Assembly: GCF_019097595.1 (NCBI RefSeq)
Contig: NC_080710.1
Span: 12,763,280 to 12,827,279 of the forward strand
Length of the DNA: 64,000 nucleotides
Direction of reading: 5' to 3'
Source: Hemibagrus wyckioides
Taxonomy: Eukaryota; Chordata; Actinopteri; Siluriformes; Bagridae
The position numbers and the translations under genes were made by a program. Position 1 is the first letter of the stretch; each line of letters opens with the position of its first letter. This document shows, one piece after another, positions 39,201-46,110 of this stretch. Under the pieces are notes generated by a model, which did no database searches, had not been told where the DNA came from, and saw only the letters and a list, made by a program, of their open reading frames with translations.

Positions 39201-40392
39201 ATGATTACTTAAATGTGAATTATTAGGGTGATTCCATGATTTGGGATGTCAATTTATCCCTTATAGCTCCTTTTTTTTTTATTATTTATTTATTTAATTT
39301 TGGCACACTGATTTTCCAAGACAACATTCCATTAACCAAGCGAAAATGTGTTATGTCTCAGACAAGAATATTTTGCTCTTAAATGAACAGGATTTAATGT
39401 AACAGTGTTGAGTTTTCATAGCATAGAATTAGCAAGTACACAAAATGCGGTGAACTAGAATCCATGGTTATAACGTAAAGACAATGAAAATAATGACATT
39501 CTAGTGATACCTAAAATAATCATAATAATAATAATAAATACAAAAATAAATCTACAATAAAATAAATAATAATAAAATTATTTTTTTAATTTATTTATTT
39601 CAAAGGATGTCACTAGTCAGTATAATGATATCAGTGAAAATAAAGGAAAAAAGTATAAAAGGCTCTTGCCATGATTTTCAGGATTCTAATTCAGTTTATT
39701 GGCATAAACTATTGGTATCGGCGTCACATTACATGACTGTAGAAAGGACATTGTTCATAATTACAGCCTCTAGTTTATATTTATGCCACATTTGCTATAG
39801 TGCATTATGAACCTCCTGCAGCTCTTACTTTGAGCCGTGTCTGATTTTTGTCTTACAATCATTATCCCCAATGCTCCTTTTTCCTCCCTTTGTCAGAATA
39901 AAGCACTTTTCCACCAACTGAGCCTGAAAGAGACGTGGCAGCCTACCCGAACGGCCCAGAGGCAGAATAAGGAAGGTAGGCTTATGAAATATTCCCTCTT
40001 ATTTCTATCTTCTGGCTCCCTGTGTGTGTGTGTCCTTCAACAACAACAATCTATGCAGAGTTTTATGTACACACAACTGCAACCGAACATCAGTTTATAA
40101 TCGATTATGTAAGTGTAATGAGTGCTCTCTGGAGGATGTATGTATCTGTATATGTGTATGTGTTCTCAGTTCTGTGTCACGTGTATGTGACCATGGACTC
40201 CTACGTGAGTGTGAGGACACACAGTGAGGTAACGGTGCAGGAACTGCTGGCTGCAGTGGCTGAGAGATTAGAGTGTGCAGAGGACGACATGGTGCTGGTG
40301 GCTGTCAACTACTCCAGAGGTACAAATCTACACCATTAAAACAGCTACATTAGCTAAATGTGTCATTAGTTCACCCCTATATCAGATATGGC

Positions 40393-40430
<38 letters not shown>

Positions 40431-40488
40431 GTTGAGAAGTTTTAAACTGGACTGCCCTCTGCTGGAGAATATTGAGAATGTGTTTCCC

Positions 40489-40519
<31 letters not shown>

Positions 40520-40884
40520 CACCTCTGTCCTCAGGGAAGGAGCTGCTCCAGCCACAACAGTGTGTGTACTCAGACTCCCTTGGTGCTGTGAGCAGGCTGT
40601 GTGTGTGCAGGAGAGACCTGCCAGAGATCACGGTAAGAGTCAATTGCTTTGTGTTCTACACTGAAGTACATGCTGTACACTACTGAGCTGCTCACTGACC
40701 GCGTCTCTCACGCGACGTCCAACCAGAACCTCGTGACAGATAATGGACAGATGCAACAGCCAGCAGTCAGGATGCTGAGTATGAACACATGGGACATAGC
40801 AGTGGCTCTGACTAACTGTGACTGGAGTTTCTTCAGAAATCTACAGGAGGTATGATAAGTCTGACAGCACACACACACACACAC

Positions 40885-40921
<37 letters not shown>

Positions 40922-43900
40922 TTCTCTCTTTCTTACACACACACAGACACACACACTCACTCTTTCTCTGTATTATCATGCAATTAAATCTTACAGATTC
41001 CTTTCTTCATTTTTTTTATTTTAACAGTAACTTTTTTATTTTCCAGATATTACATTTTTCCCCCCTTTTAAATTTTTTTTTAAACCTATTATCCACAAAA
41101 TTTCCCATCTTAAAGTTACACTGAATCACTGACTTTTTATTCGTTATGAAACATATTTATTGTGTTTTGCTGTACACTGTACACAAAAGCTGTGTGTCAA
41201 AATGATTCACAGTGCTCTGTCTGGTGCAGTTTGTATGGAAAGTACCATTAACATTATGGTAAGTTGGCCTATTTTTTGGCCAATAAGAGGAGCATGCTTC
41301 ACCATATCAACAGTCAACATCCTTGACTGAAGTGTACCACTGAACTGCTGATTTCTAATTGGTGCTTATATCACTGTGCTCATTCTGGCATCATTCAGTT
41401 TCTATAGTGACACTTTACACAGGATTAGGAATGACAAACACTCCACATAAACAGATTAAAAGTAGATGTAATTGTTAATATGGTGCAATTTTTTATGAGG
41501 TGATGTTTATTTAGCATTTTTCGGGAGGAGTGTCCAGTGCTTTGAAACCGTCGGAGGTAAAACTGTAGCTTTAAACACAGGAAGAGCGTTCAGGACAGAA
41601 GCTTTTGCTGTTTTTCCGGCTGCATTTATTTCTTAGCAAGTATAAGAGAAAGCAGAGAGGCTGCCAGTGAGCTAAAAACTTTCTGCAGCTGTTATAACAG
41701 GAACTAACGTGTTTACACAATATTTTATGTAAATATAAATGGATAAATGTTAAAAAAATATCGTTGGCAAACTACACATTTCATTATTTGCATATTAGAT
41801 AAGAATGATCTTCTACACTGTTTCATCTTTTCTTTTGTGTCTGTGCAGCAAGAACTGGTTTATTTCACACTGAGCCGCGATTCTTGCTCTGGCCACACGG
41901 CGGCGCTGGAGCTGCTGCTTCAGCGCTGTAACGAGGTACAGCAGTGGGTGATGACTGAAGTGCTGCTCTGCCCCACGCTCTGCAAACGTGTGCAGCTCTT
42001 TAAGAAGTTCATCAAGATCGCAGCCCAGTGAGTAAACCTTCAGTGCACAACTCTAATGTTATTCATCTACCATGTATGCAACATATAAACCTCTGGAGCT
42101 TAGTATAGACAGCACTTTGATTGAGAAATCTTTTATTCTACAAAAATATGTTTTATATAAACATTTACTGACGTTCAAACAACTGCTCTTAGAGTTCACT
42201 CATAGGTTTAATTAAGCAAGGTTTGGGTTTTAGGCGGAAACACTATTAGATACACTGATCAGGCATAACGTTATGACCACCTGCCTAATATTGTGTTGGT
42301 CCCACTTTTGCCGGCAAAACAGCCCTGACCTCTCAAGGCATGGTCTCCACTACATCCCTGAAGGTGTACTGTGGTATCTGGCACCAAGATTTTAGCACCA
42401 GATCCTTTATAGGACTTTAGGATACTTTTGATAGATATTGACCACTGCAGACCAGGAACACCCAACAAGAGCTGCAGTTTTGGAGATGCTCTGATCCAGT
42501 CATCTAGCCATCACAATTTGGCTCTTCGTCAAACTCGCGCAAATCCTTACGCTTGTCCATTTTTCCTGCTTCTAACACATCAACTTTGAAGATAAAATGT
42601 TCACTTGCTGCCTAATATATCCCACCCACTAACAGGTGCCATGATGAGGAGATGATCAGTGTTATTCACTTCACCTCTCACTGCTCATAATGTTATGCCT
42701 GATTTGTTTATTATAGCATAGCATTGACTCAGGCCTCTGGTTCTAGTTACTAGTACTAATCCCAGCAATAGCGATGCAAGAAATTAGTTCTAAACACAAG
42801 CAAATTTTATGGACAAAAATGACAAATGTTTTGAAATAAAACATCAAACCAGTGTCTTGAGGGTTTGCTTATTGGTATAAGCAGAATAACTGACTGAATT
42901 ATTAGAAAAATAATGGCATAACAGCCATTACCACCTCTGTTGAAAATAATTCAACATCCCATCATTTGTTATTCTTTACTCATGTAGTCTTATGTAATAA
43001 TAATTTTTCTAAGCGATTCATATTTGTGTGTTTCTCACCACTGCAGCTGTAAAGCACAAAGGAACCTGAACTCATTCTTTGCCATTATAATGGGTTTGAA
43101 CACTCCAGCTGTCAGCCGACTGACTCAGACGTGGGAGGTAAGATCTCCCAGTCAATGCCTACCACAGGTGCTCTTCCATTTATTTACTTTATTTCTTTTA
43201 AAAATCTCACGATCTTTCCTGCCATTTTTAGAAAGTTCCTGGAAAATTCAAAAAGCTGTTCTCCGAGCTCGAGAGCTTGACAGTAAGTAAAGTGTTCAGT
43301 GACCTTACATAATACTATCAGTGCATCAGTGTTGCTGCACATGACATCCATATACCACCATTCACTTCAGTCCATAAATGAGCACACACACACACACACC
43401 TTAATATAGAGTGTTACATCAAAAAAAAATAATGCTGTGTATTTTCAGGACCCATCCTTCAACCACAAAGCCTACAGGGATGCCTTCAAAAAGATGAAGT
43501 GTCCCAAAATCCCTTTCCTACCTCTGCTACTGAAAGGTAACATTCATCTCACACATAAAATACTGCTCTGTGGTGTAGAGTTTGGAGCCCTAAACAAACC
43601 TTTTTTGTTCCTCCTAGATATTACATTCATTCACGAGGGAAACAAAACATTTCTGGATAATCTGGTCAACTTTGAGAAACTGGTATGTCACGTTATAGCA
43701 AAACCGTAATCAATCACTTATTCACACACTGCTCAGCACAACCCACTTACTACCGATGTGACTGATGTGAAACTGTTCTTTACTCCACATTCCAGCACAT
43801 GATGGCAGACATGGTGCGAGTCATTAGACACTGTCAGACAGACCACATGGGTAAGCACCAGCGCTGAATGTTTGACCAATTTTAAGTGAATCCTAGCAAA

Positions 43901-44247
43901 GGAATGTCGAAATCTGTCAGTGACTGCTGATGGAACAACAGGTGGAAAAGATAAAAGTGAAGAGTGTCACAGAGAGACTGAAATTTAATGCCACTGATTA
44001 ATGATTTTCAGTCTACGTTAATAATAAAGCACCTTACTGTAACACTGTATGAAGAATAAGCAAGAAGTCAGTCTGTGATTTAAATCTTTTGATTTGTTCA
44101 CACTTAAAATCATTTTGCTGTCTTTAAGGACACATGTTGACCCAGAAGGAGAGTCCCGATGTCAAAGCCTACATCAACTATCTACACATCATCGACAATC
44201 AGCAGACTCTGTTTGAGCTTTCACACAGACTAGAGACAAAGGTCTAG
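3077..44247 (+). CDS. rapgef5: Rap guanine nucleotide exchange factor 5 (whole gene, long isoform)
   Basis: Cytosolic GEF that loads GTP onto Rap-family small GTPases. The coding exons placed by splice sites and phase are 3077-3183, 3443-3567, 4246-4414, 6279-6366, 8843-8894, 9698-9768, 12602-12727, 21642-21772, 22385-22485, 35391-35469, 36366-36510, 36759-36856, 39089-39119, 39897-39975, 40170-40319, 40535-40632, 40727-40849, 41849-42027, 43047-43137, 43232-43282, 43449-43536, 43618-43682, 43796-43850 and 44129-44247. They total 2,421 bases, exactly 807 codons with the TAG stop. Domain order is DEP, linker, Ras-GEF N, Ras-association, RasGEF. There is no cyclic-nucleotide-binding domain in the visible part, unlike Epac1/2. 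The identity rests on strong similarity to mammalian RAPGEF5 (for example PTFDVPYF and HTVDEYSPQ) and on the dnah11 neighbour. The a/b teleost paralogue is unresolved, and the first exon of the long form is missing. Confidence 0.9.
4750..5137 (+). mobile_element. Truncated Tc1-derived short element, copy A
   Basis: Begins with the terminal motif TACACCGATCAGGCATAAC shared with the copies at 10471, 42251 and 46921. It contains a degraded version of the same transposase N-terminal region ('MGKRKD', 'DQSISKT'). Sequence similarity stops near 5137, so the right terminal repeat is missing. It lies in the rapgef5 intron after the DEP exons. Confidence 0.75.
6279..12727 (+). CDS. rapgef5: rapgef5 linker exons between DEP and Ras-GEF N
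   Basis: Four short exons (6279-6366, 8843-8894, 9698-9768, 12602-12727) have clean AG/GT borders and matching phases. They encode about 113 residues: a helical basic part ([24 protein letters not shown]), an acidic and serine-rich part ([17 protein letters not shown]) and a stretch ending in [12 protein letters not shown]. No known fold is evident, so it is probably a flexible linker with a helical patch. The exon at 9698 follows a long TTTA repeat, and the exon at 12602 has a tandem CAGCAG acceptor that may add or drop one glutamine. Confidence 0.75.
6922..7516. mobile_element. Non-autonomous Tc1-like element with internal ATT/TTTA microsatellite
   Basis: Left end TACAGTGGGTCCAAATAAGA and right end (reverse complement) TACAGTGGAGTCCAGAAG form Tc1-type terminal repeats at TA. 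The interior has no transposase-like frame. It carries an ATT tract merging into (TTTA)n at about 7299-7385, and an AAT tract follows just outside at 7518-7560. Confidence 0.55.
9081..9625 (+). mobile_element. Deleted Tc1-like element with transposase C-terminus
   Basis: Terminal repeats read ACAGCTCTGGAAAAAAAATC on the left and its complement ending CCAGAGCTGT on the right. The + strand from about 9113 encodes a transposase tail with the Tc1 signature [10 protein letters not shown], which contains the third catalytic acidic residue, followed by [19 protein letters not shown]. Everything before that point is deleted, so it cannot move by itself. It sits next to an AT microsatellite (9049-9072) in the intron between the exons at 8843 and 9698. 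Confidence 0.75.
9650..9691. repeat. (TTTA)n microsatellite abutting a splice acceptor
   Basis: About ten TTTA units run to within a few bases of the TTTTCAG acceptor of the rapgef5 exon at 9698, so the repeat serves as the polypyrimidine region. Confidence 0.85.
10471..10965 (+). mobile_element. Tc1-derived short element, copy B (helix-turn-helix only)
   Basis: Complete from left terminus TACACCGATCAGCCATAAC to a right terminus ending TATGCCTGGTCAGTGTA, 495 bp. An open segment at 10594-10815 keeps the transposase N-terminal DNA-binding region ([30 protein letters not shown]). The catalytic half is deleted and the 5' part is joined directly to the 3' terminus. Same family as the copies at 4750, 26330, 42251 and 46921. 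Confidence 0.8.
12061..12103. repeat. (CA)n microsatellite
   Basis: A CA/CG run ending in a pure ACAC tract, in the intron before the exon at 12602. Confidence 0.9.
13857..14386 (-). mobile_element. Deleted Tc1-like element
   Basis: The ends are inverted copies of TTGCCAAAAGTTTTGGGAC. The - strand at 14105-14296 encodes a transposase fragment with [11 protein letters not shown] and [17 protein letters not shown], including the second catalytic aspartate in the QHD motif. Other parts are deleted. It is related to the longer copy at 15238-16486 but has a different terminal subtype. Confidence 0.75.
15175..15234. repeat. (TA)n microsatellite, left of Tc1 insertion
   Basis: A pure TA run of about 60 bp ending at the left end of the Tc1 copy. 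Tc1 elements insert at TA, so the run was probably the target. Confidence 0.9.
15238..16486 (-). mobile_element. Nearly full-length Tc1 transposon with broken transposase
   Basis: Terminal repeats CACTATATTGCCAAAAGTAT and the matching inverted copy near 16452-16486 bound about 1.25 kb. On the - strand the transposase reads from [10 protein letters not shown] (near 16350) through a GRPRK motif, then breaks by one frameshift near 16095-16100, and resumes in the frame that runs to 15321. The first catalytic aspartate is present (WSDESRF) and so is the final glutamate ([10 protein letters not shown]). The second position reads QHE instead of QHD. The frameshift and this change make it inactive. 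AT microsatellites flank both ends. Confidence 0.85.
16485..16548. repeat. (AT)n microsatellite, right of Tc1 insertion
   Basis: AT/GTAT repeat directly following the right terminus of the Tc1 copy. It is probably the other half of the same original repeat. Confidence 0.85.
16707..17465. repeat. Unclassified dispersed repeat
   Basis: Starts with a TCAAGTCAAATCAAGAAG stretch followed by TTTTATTGTCATTGTC and the 'GTACACAGTACAATGAAAC' type motif, a layout I know from interspersed teleost repeats. It ends near a 'TTACACAGTCTGGCTGTGAGG' region that is also typical of such copies. No intact frame is present, so the class is not assigned. Confidence 0.4.
17466..19100. other. Intron sequence, partly degraded repeat
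   Basis: No exon fits. Around 18250-18290 the text 'GGTTTCATTTGACCACAGAAC' resembles transposase-derived DNA seen in Tc1 relatives, but frames are broken and no terminal repeats were found. Confidence 0.3.
19105..19290 (+). mobile_element. tRNA-derived SINE, + copy
   Basis: The head resembles tRNA: an A-box-like AGTTTAAGTGGTTAAGG and a near-consensus B box GGTTCAAGTCTC. The tail reads CTGACCCTGCGCTCTGACCC and then GGGATATGGGGAAAAAAG. The same unit occurs inverted at 31360-31590. It is not a functional tRNA gene because the acceptor stem and the rest of the cloverleaf are absent. Confidence 0.65.
20583..20726. repeat. Two (CA)n tracts
   Basis: CA runs at about 20586-20617 and 20697-20726 with about 80 bases of ordinary sequence between. 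A third CA tract lies at 21326-21355. Confidence 0.9.
21642..21772 (+). CDS. rapgef5: rapgef5 serine-rich exon of long isoform
   Basis: A CT-rich tract and CAG acceptor precede 21642, and the exon ends AG|GTGAGC. The frame entering from the 12602 exon (phase 0) is open throughout and gives PLGDAAVRV, then [15 protein letters not shown] and a long serine run ending SLARR. The exon leaves phase 2, which matches only the acceptor at 22384/22385 (AG + G gives Arg, then Tyr). Phase agreement on both sides is the main support. The serine run suggests a flexible, possibly phosphorylated segment (inference). It could also be part of an alternative 5' untranslated exon. Confidence 0.6.
21900..22133 (+). 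promoter_or_regulatory. rapgef5: Probable internal promoter / 5' UTR of short rapgef5
   Basis: Inferred from position: it directly precedes a first exon with a strong start. A (CT)n tract (21911-21936) and GC-rich DNA occupy it. No convincing TATA box or initiator was located. A donor-like AG|GTAAGA at 22115/22116 suggests an untranslated exon border could also lie here. Confidence 0.3.
22134..22485 (+). CDS. rapgef5: rapgef5 short-isoform first coding exon
   Basis: The ATG at 22134 has a strong Kozak context (A at -3, G at +4) and an in-frame TAG 21 bases upstream (22113-22115). The protein starts [10 protein letters not shown], passes an acidic stretch, then the conserved [15 protein letters not shown] and [13 protein letters not shown], and ends phase 1 at GT. 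Spliced to 35391 onward it makes a 600-residue protein without DEP, close to the length I recall for mammalian MR-GEF (about 580). The sequence from 22385 is shared with the long isoform. The local DNA is GC- and CpG-rich compared with the surrounding introns, consistent with an internal promoter just upstream. Confidence 0.85.
22486..25250 (+). other. First part of large rapgef5 intron
   Basis: No exon, RNA gene or complete transposon recognised. Contains CT tracts (23293-23312), GT tracts (23856-23872) and a GA tract (24797-24834). Confidence 0.5.
25251..25290. repeat. (CT)n microsatellite
   Basis: CT tract of about 35 bp in the large rapgef5 intron. Confidence 0.9.
26328..26500 (+). mobile_element. 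Tc1-derived short element, copy C (right half)
   Basis: Contains the 'GATCCAACAGACGAGCTA' part and the right end with CATAATGTTATGCCTGGTTG of the same family as copies at 4750, 10471, 42251 and 46921. The left half is missing. Confidence 0.7.
26524..26785 (+). mobile_element. tRNA-headed SINE
   Basis: The head TGGTTAGCATGTTCGCCTC (A-box-like) and GGTTTGATTCTC (B-box-like) are followed by a body with CTCCAGCTTCCTCCCCCACT and 'GATTGGCACCCCATCCAGG'. This is the layout of the common teleost tRNA-derived SINEs. A GT microsatellite lies inside and another just before. Confidence 0.65.
28445..28573 (+). mobile_element. LINE/SINE 3' tail fragment
   Basis: The run TGTCAGGAAGGGCATCCGGC and the ending GGGAGTATCCGAAAG followed by (AAC)n are the kind of 3' tail seen in teleost non-LTR retroposons, possibly RTE-type. 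No coding part is present. The class is assigned from memory of such tails. Confidence 0.5.
28653..28803 (-). mobile_element. tRNA-derived SINE, - copy
   Basis: Read on the - strand it has a tRNA-like head with B box GAGTTCAAATCTC, then CTGGGCCCTTGAGCAAG and the tail CTCTGGATAAGGGC. The same tail occurs at 34443-34577 and 35496-35565. Confidence 0.65.
29112..29195. repeat. (ATCT)n tetranucleotide microsatellite
   Basis: About 21 uninterrupted ATCT units, the longest pure tetranucleotide run in the window. Confidence 0.95.
29572..30741 (-). mobile_element. Tc1 element with long terminal inverted repeats
   Basis: Terminal repeats of about 92 bases (29572-29663 and 30650-30741) start TACAGTGAGGGAAAAAATT and differ by about one base. 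The - strand at 29640-30401 encodes 253 residues: [20 protein letters not shown] helix-turn-helix region, then the first catalytic block, which reads WSNETK instead of WSDETK. After RALKMG the reading jumps to the 3' terminal region, so the second and third catalytic motifs (QHDND, ..E) are deleted. The element is non-autonomous but recently inserted, judging from its near-identical ends. Confidence 0.85.
30742..34439 (+). other. Central part of large rapgef5 intron
   Basis: Apart from the SINE at 31360-31590 there is no coding exon. Tracts include GT (32283-32308), CT (32574-32627), TTTA (33160-33205), ATT and AGT (33259-33300) and GGAT (33632-33650). Two AT-rich, complex stretches (31980-32160 and 32640-32850) look unlike simple repeats. 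Confidence 0.5.
31360..31590 (-). mobile_element. tRNA-derived SINE, - copy
   Basis: Reverse complement shows TAGCTCAAGTGGTTAAGG and GTTTCAAGCCCC as A- and B-box-like blocks, then the body CTGACCCTGTGCTCTGACCC and GGGATATGAGAAG. This is the same family as the copy at 19105-19290. Confidence 0.65.
34443..34577 (-). mobile_element. SINE fragment
   Basis: Carries ACATTTGGCAGACGCCCTTA and the region TTGAGGGTTAAGAGCATTG, the same tail unit as at 28653-28803. Confidence 0.55.
34610..35263. mobile_element. Non-autonomous hAT-type element
   Basis: Ends are CACGGATCTCCA on the left (34618) and, as reverse complement, CAGGGGTCTCCA on the right (35255). They are bounded by 8-base direct repeats GTCTAGTT (34610-34617) and GTCTAGTA (35256-35263). 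Eight-base duplications and CAGGGGT-like ends are typical of hAT elements. No transposase is visible. Confidence 0.7.
35391..36856 (+). CDS. rapgef5: rapgef5 Ras-GEF N (REM) domain exons
   Basis: Exons 35391-35469, 36366-36510 and 36759-36856 continue the REM domain that begins in the exon at 22385 ([11 protein letters not shown]). They give [16 protein letters not shown], then HYCLKRG.., [15 protein letters not shown] and [19 protein letters not shown], ending RMQRR. The REM domain packs on and stabilises the catalytic CDC25 domain. The first and second of these exons are separated by an intron that lacks GT and AG and fits the U12 AT-AC class. Joining CA to C restores HY, the residues I recall at this position in human RAPGEF5. 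Confidence 0.9.
35496..35565 (-). mobile_element. SINE tail fragment near U12 donor
   Basis: Contains ACATTTGGCAGATGCTCTCA and 'CCAGAGTGACTTACAG', the same tail as the SINEs at 28653 and 34443. It begins about 20 bases inside the intron. Confidence 0.5.
35718..35885. mobile_element. Small palindromic hAT-like element
   Basis: 152 bp from CAGGGATGACCAATC to an end whose complement reads CAGGGGTGTCCAAGATC. Imperfect 8-base direct repeats ATCTAAAA and GTCTAAAG flank it. Internal arms GGTTTTCATTCCAA and TTGGAATGAAAACC make the whole unit able to fold into a hairpin. Confidence 0.65.
36857..39088 (+). other. rapgef5 intron
   Basis: No exons or identifiable mobile elements. An A-run lies at 38506-38520, and a CT tract at 39057-39079 leads into the acceptor of the next exon. 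Confidence 0.5.
39089..39975 (+). CDS. rapgef5: rapgef5 connector exons before Ras-association domain
   Basis: A 31-base exon (39089-39119) encodes [11 protein letters not shown], and the exon 39897-39975 encodes [16 protein letters not shown] followed by a polar stretch. Both phases match their neighbours, and the peptide matches the region after REM in mammalian RAPGEF5 as I recall it. The 31-base exon depends on a CT-repeat polypyrimidine tract. Confidence 0.9.
40170..40632 (+). CDS. rapgef5: rapgef5 Ras-association domain exons
   Basis: Exons 40170-40319 and 40535-40632 encode about 83 residues with the ubiquitin-like RA pattern: strand [16 protein letters not shown], helix [12 protein letters not shown], strand [10 protein letters not shown], then [16 protein letters not shown] and [15 protein letters not shown] domains bind activated Ras-type GTPases. 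In this family the domain is thought to help recruit the GEF to membranes. GT repeats lie right after the first exon and right before the second. Confidence 0.9.
40398..40428. repeat. (GT)n microsatellite in RA-domain intron
   Basis: GT tract about 80 bases after the donor at 40319. A second GT tract (40493-40519) ends about 15 bases before the exon at 40535. Confidence 0.9.
40727..44247 (+). CDS. rapgef5: rapgef5 catalytic RasGEF (CDC25) domain exons
   Basis: Nine exons (40727-40849, 41849-42027, 43047-43137, 43232-43282, 43449-43536, 43618-43682, 43796-43850, 44129-44247, the first with [15 protein letters not shown]) encode about 256 residues. Landmarks are [88 protein letters not shown] and the C-terminal [19 protein letters not shown]. 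The catalytic helical hairpin region (FIHEGN and surroundings) is intact. The stop is TAG at 44245-44247. This is the part that opens the nucleotide site of Rap. Both isoforms contain it. Confidence 0.95.
40871..40965. repeat. CA/CT compound microsatellite at donor of exon 40727
   Basis: ACACAC and CTCTCT runs begin about 20 bases after the donor at 40849/40850. Confidence 0.9.
42251..42710 (-). mobile_element. Tc1-derived short element, copy D
   Basis: Bounded by TACACTGATCAGGCATAAC and an inverted copy ending GCCTGATTTGTTTA, 460 bp. The N-terminal helix-turn-helix coding part is present inverted at the right ('CTGATCCAGTCATCTAGCC'). The middle differs from copies B and E, so it is a different deletion subtype. 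Confidence 0.75.
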
Positions 44248-44504
44248 GACACATGTGTGTGTGTTTGTTCATTCATGTGTATCAATGACTAATGAGAAGA
44301 AGATGGTGCCATGATCCCTCTCACAAGACACTGAGAAGGAGGCACAATTAACATGCACAGCCACAAGGGGGAGAGGCTGAGCCTCGCAGACTGCACAGAT
44401 CACAGGAGGAGAGTCACGACGAGCCAAGGACCTTCAACTTCAGCAAGTGCATACATGTGTCATGGCCCTGAAGAATGTGGGACGGCTATTACCCTAGCCA
44501 AGGC

Positions 44505-44510
44505 AATAAA
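44505..44510 (+). terminator. rapgef5: Candidate rapgef5 poly(A) signal
   Basis: AATAAA 258 bases after the stop codon, the first canonical signal downstream. Longer 3' ends are possible. Confidence 0.45.
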
Positions 44511-45890
44511 AGGTATTTCACATCGGATACGGAGTACACTGGATGCTGATTAACAAGCCTGAACCCAAGCCTATGACTTAAACATCTCAGTCTCAGTTTA
44601 TGTTATGGTTGTGTGATGCTTTGTGATGATCATAGGAAACTATTTCAATCTTAGACAATCAGAAAAACAAATCAAATGACAACGGTCTTTGCTGTATCTG
44701 GATTATTTTCAGGACTTAGCAATAGTAGCAACAGAAGTAACCGGTATCAGTGTAATTAGCAACATACAAGTGACACCAAAAAAAAAAAAAAAAAAGAGAT
44801 TCATTACAAAATTTAGCATAATGGTTTTACCCATCATGCATCAGAGTTACACTATGAGAGCAGAGCAGAATTTTACTAAGCCGATTCCTTGCAGCTGAGA
44901 TTTACATCTTCTGCTGATTAGTTCAGTATTAGTACAGTAAGGAGGAAGGTCTTCACCTCAGAACTGCAGTGTGTGTGTGGTGTGTTTCAAACCATACCGG
45001 TCTATATGATTCGGCTGTGCCGCTGACTGACCGGTACTGAATGTGCATGTTTAATAGACGTGTAAACATTGTAAATACATTAAATTAATTTTCTGGGTTT
45101 TTTTTTTGTTAACTGACAGCAAAGCAATACATTTGTGTTTATGCCCCCATGAAGCATCATGCAAGCAAGTATGATAATTTGCCTTTTTTTTTTTAAGTCA
45201 ATTTATTTTAAAACCATTGGAAAAAAAAAGAAATTAAAACTTAGGACTGTTACATCATTGCTCATGTCTTTATTTTTCCTGTCTTGGTGATGGTTTCAGG
45301 CTTCAAAGGTACTCTCTAAGCACACTTGCTCACTGCCTGAGTGGATTACTGAAGTCTATTATAGCTCTCGCTTGAAATGAAACACTTATAATGGGTAGTG
45401 AAATCTCAAGAAGAAAAAAAATCCTACGTGAGTGACACATCGGGGCTTGTAGGAGGCCACAAGAGGAAAAAAAGCACATTCCATACGCATTGTAACAGTC
45501 AGCTTGCTTACTGTTTGTCTCAGCTGGAGCAGGAGCCTAAATGGCTGACCAGATGCTGTGACAGAACCCCCTGCTGTGCCATTACTGCCTGCTGGGAGCA
45601 TGCTGCAGCTTACTGAGAGAAGAGGCACTGTGGTACGGCCTACTCAAACCTATCATTTCCTCCCCGCTCTGCTGATCTATCATTTCCCCGTCCTTTTAAC
45701 GGAGCCTTGACATACTCGGCGGCTGTGGGAAGATTGCACAAACAATCCGTATCTCTCACACACACGAGCTAATGAACCTGTTATATTATATTAGCTGTAG
45801 AATTTAATATTGCACTCATTCAGTGAAAGTCAAACAGTCCTCATTTACAAGTCATCAGTTGCATCATGTTAGAATTGAAGGATTTTTGTC

Positions 45891-45896
45891 TTTATT
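45891..45896 (-). terminator. dnah11: Candidate dnah11 poly(A) signal
   Basis: TTTATT on the + strand is AATAAA on the - strand, about 215 bases past the dnah11 stop. Confidence 0.5.
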
Positions 45897-46110
45897 ATTA
45901 AATGGTACAAAATTGAGGATATAAAACATGAAAACATATCGCATGCAATAGACCAGAAAACTACGAAAAGTGTAAAACTGCTTAAATTAAAAATACAGCA
46001 CTTCATTAAACCTCAGATTTTTTTCAACCATCTTCAGCTTGACAATGGTACAATTACGAAGCACTTAAGTACCTCTCGGTAATGTAGATAAAGTACCATG
46101 GGCTGTTCTC

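Larger units (their letters stand above)
44248..46110. other. Convergent intergenic interval and 3' UTRs
   Basis: Holds the 3' ends of both genes. No coding exon was found, and in particular no CDCA7L-like protein. Poly-A and poly-T runs occur at 44779-44796, 45100-45108 and 45185-45196. Confidence 0.7.

Noticed and set aside
45398..45628. Overlapping open frames on both strands between the two genes, as a possible cdca7l remnant
   Set aside because: Neither translation shows the cysteine-rich CDCA7-type zinc-finger pattern, and there are no splice-bounded segments.
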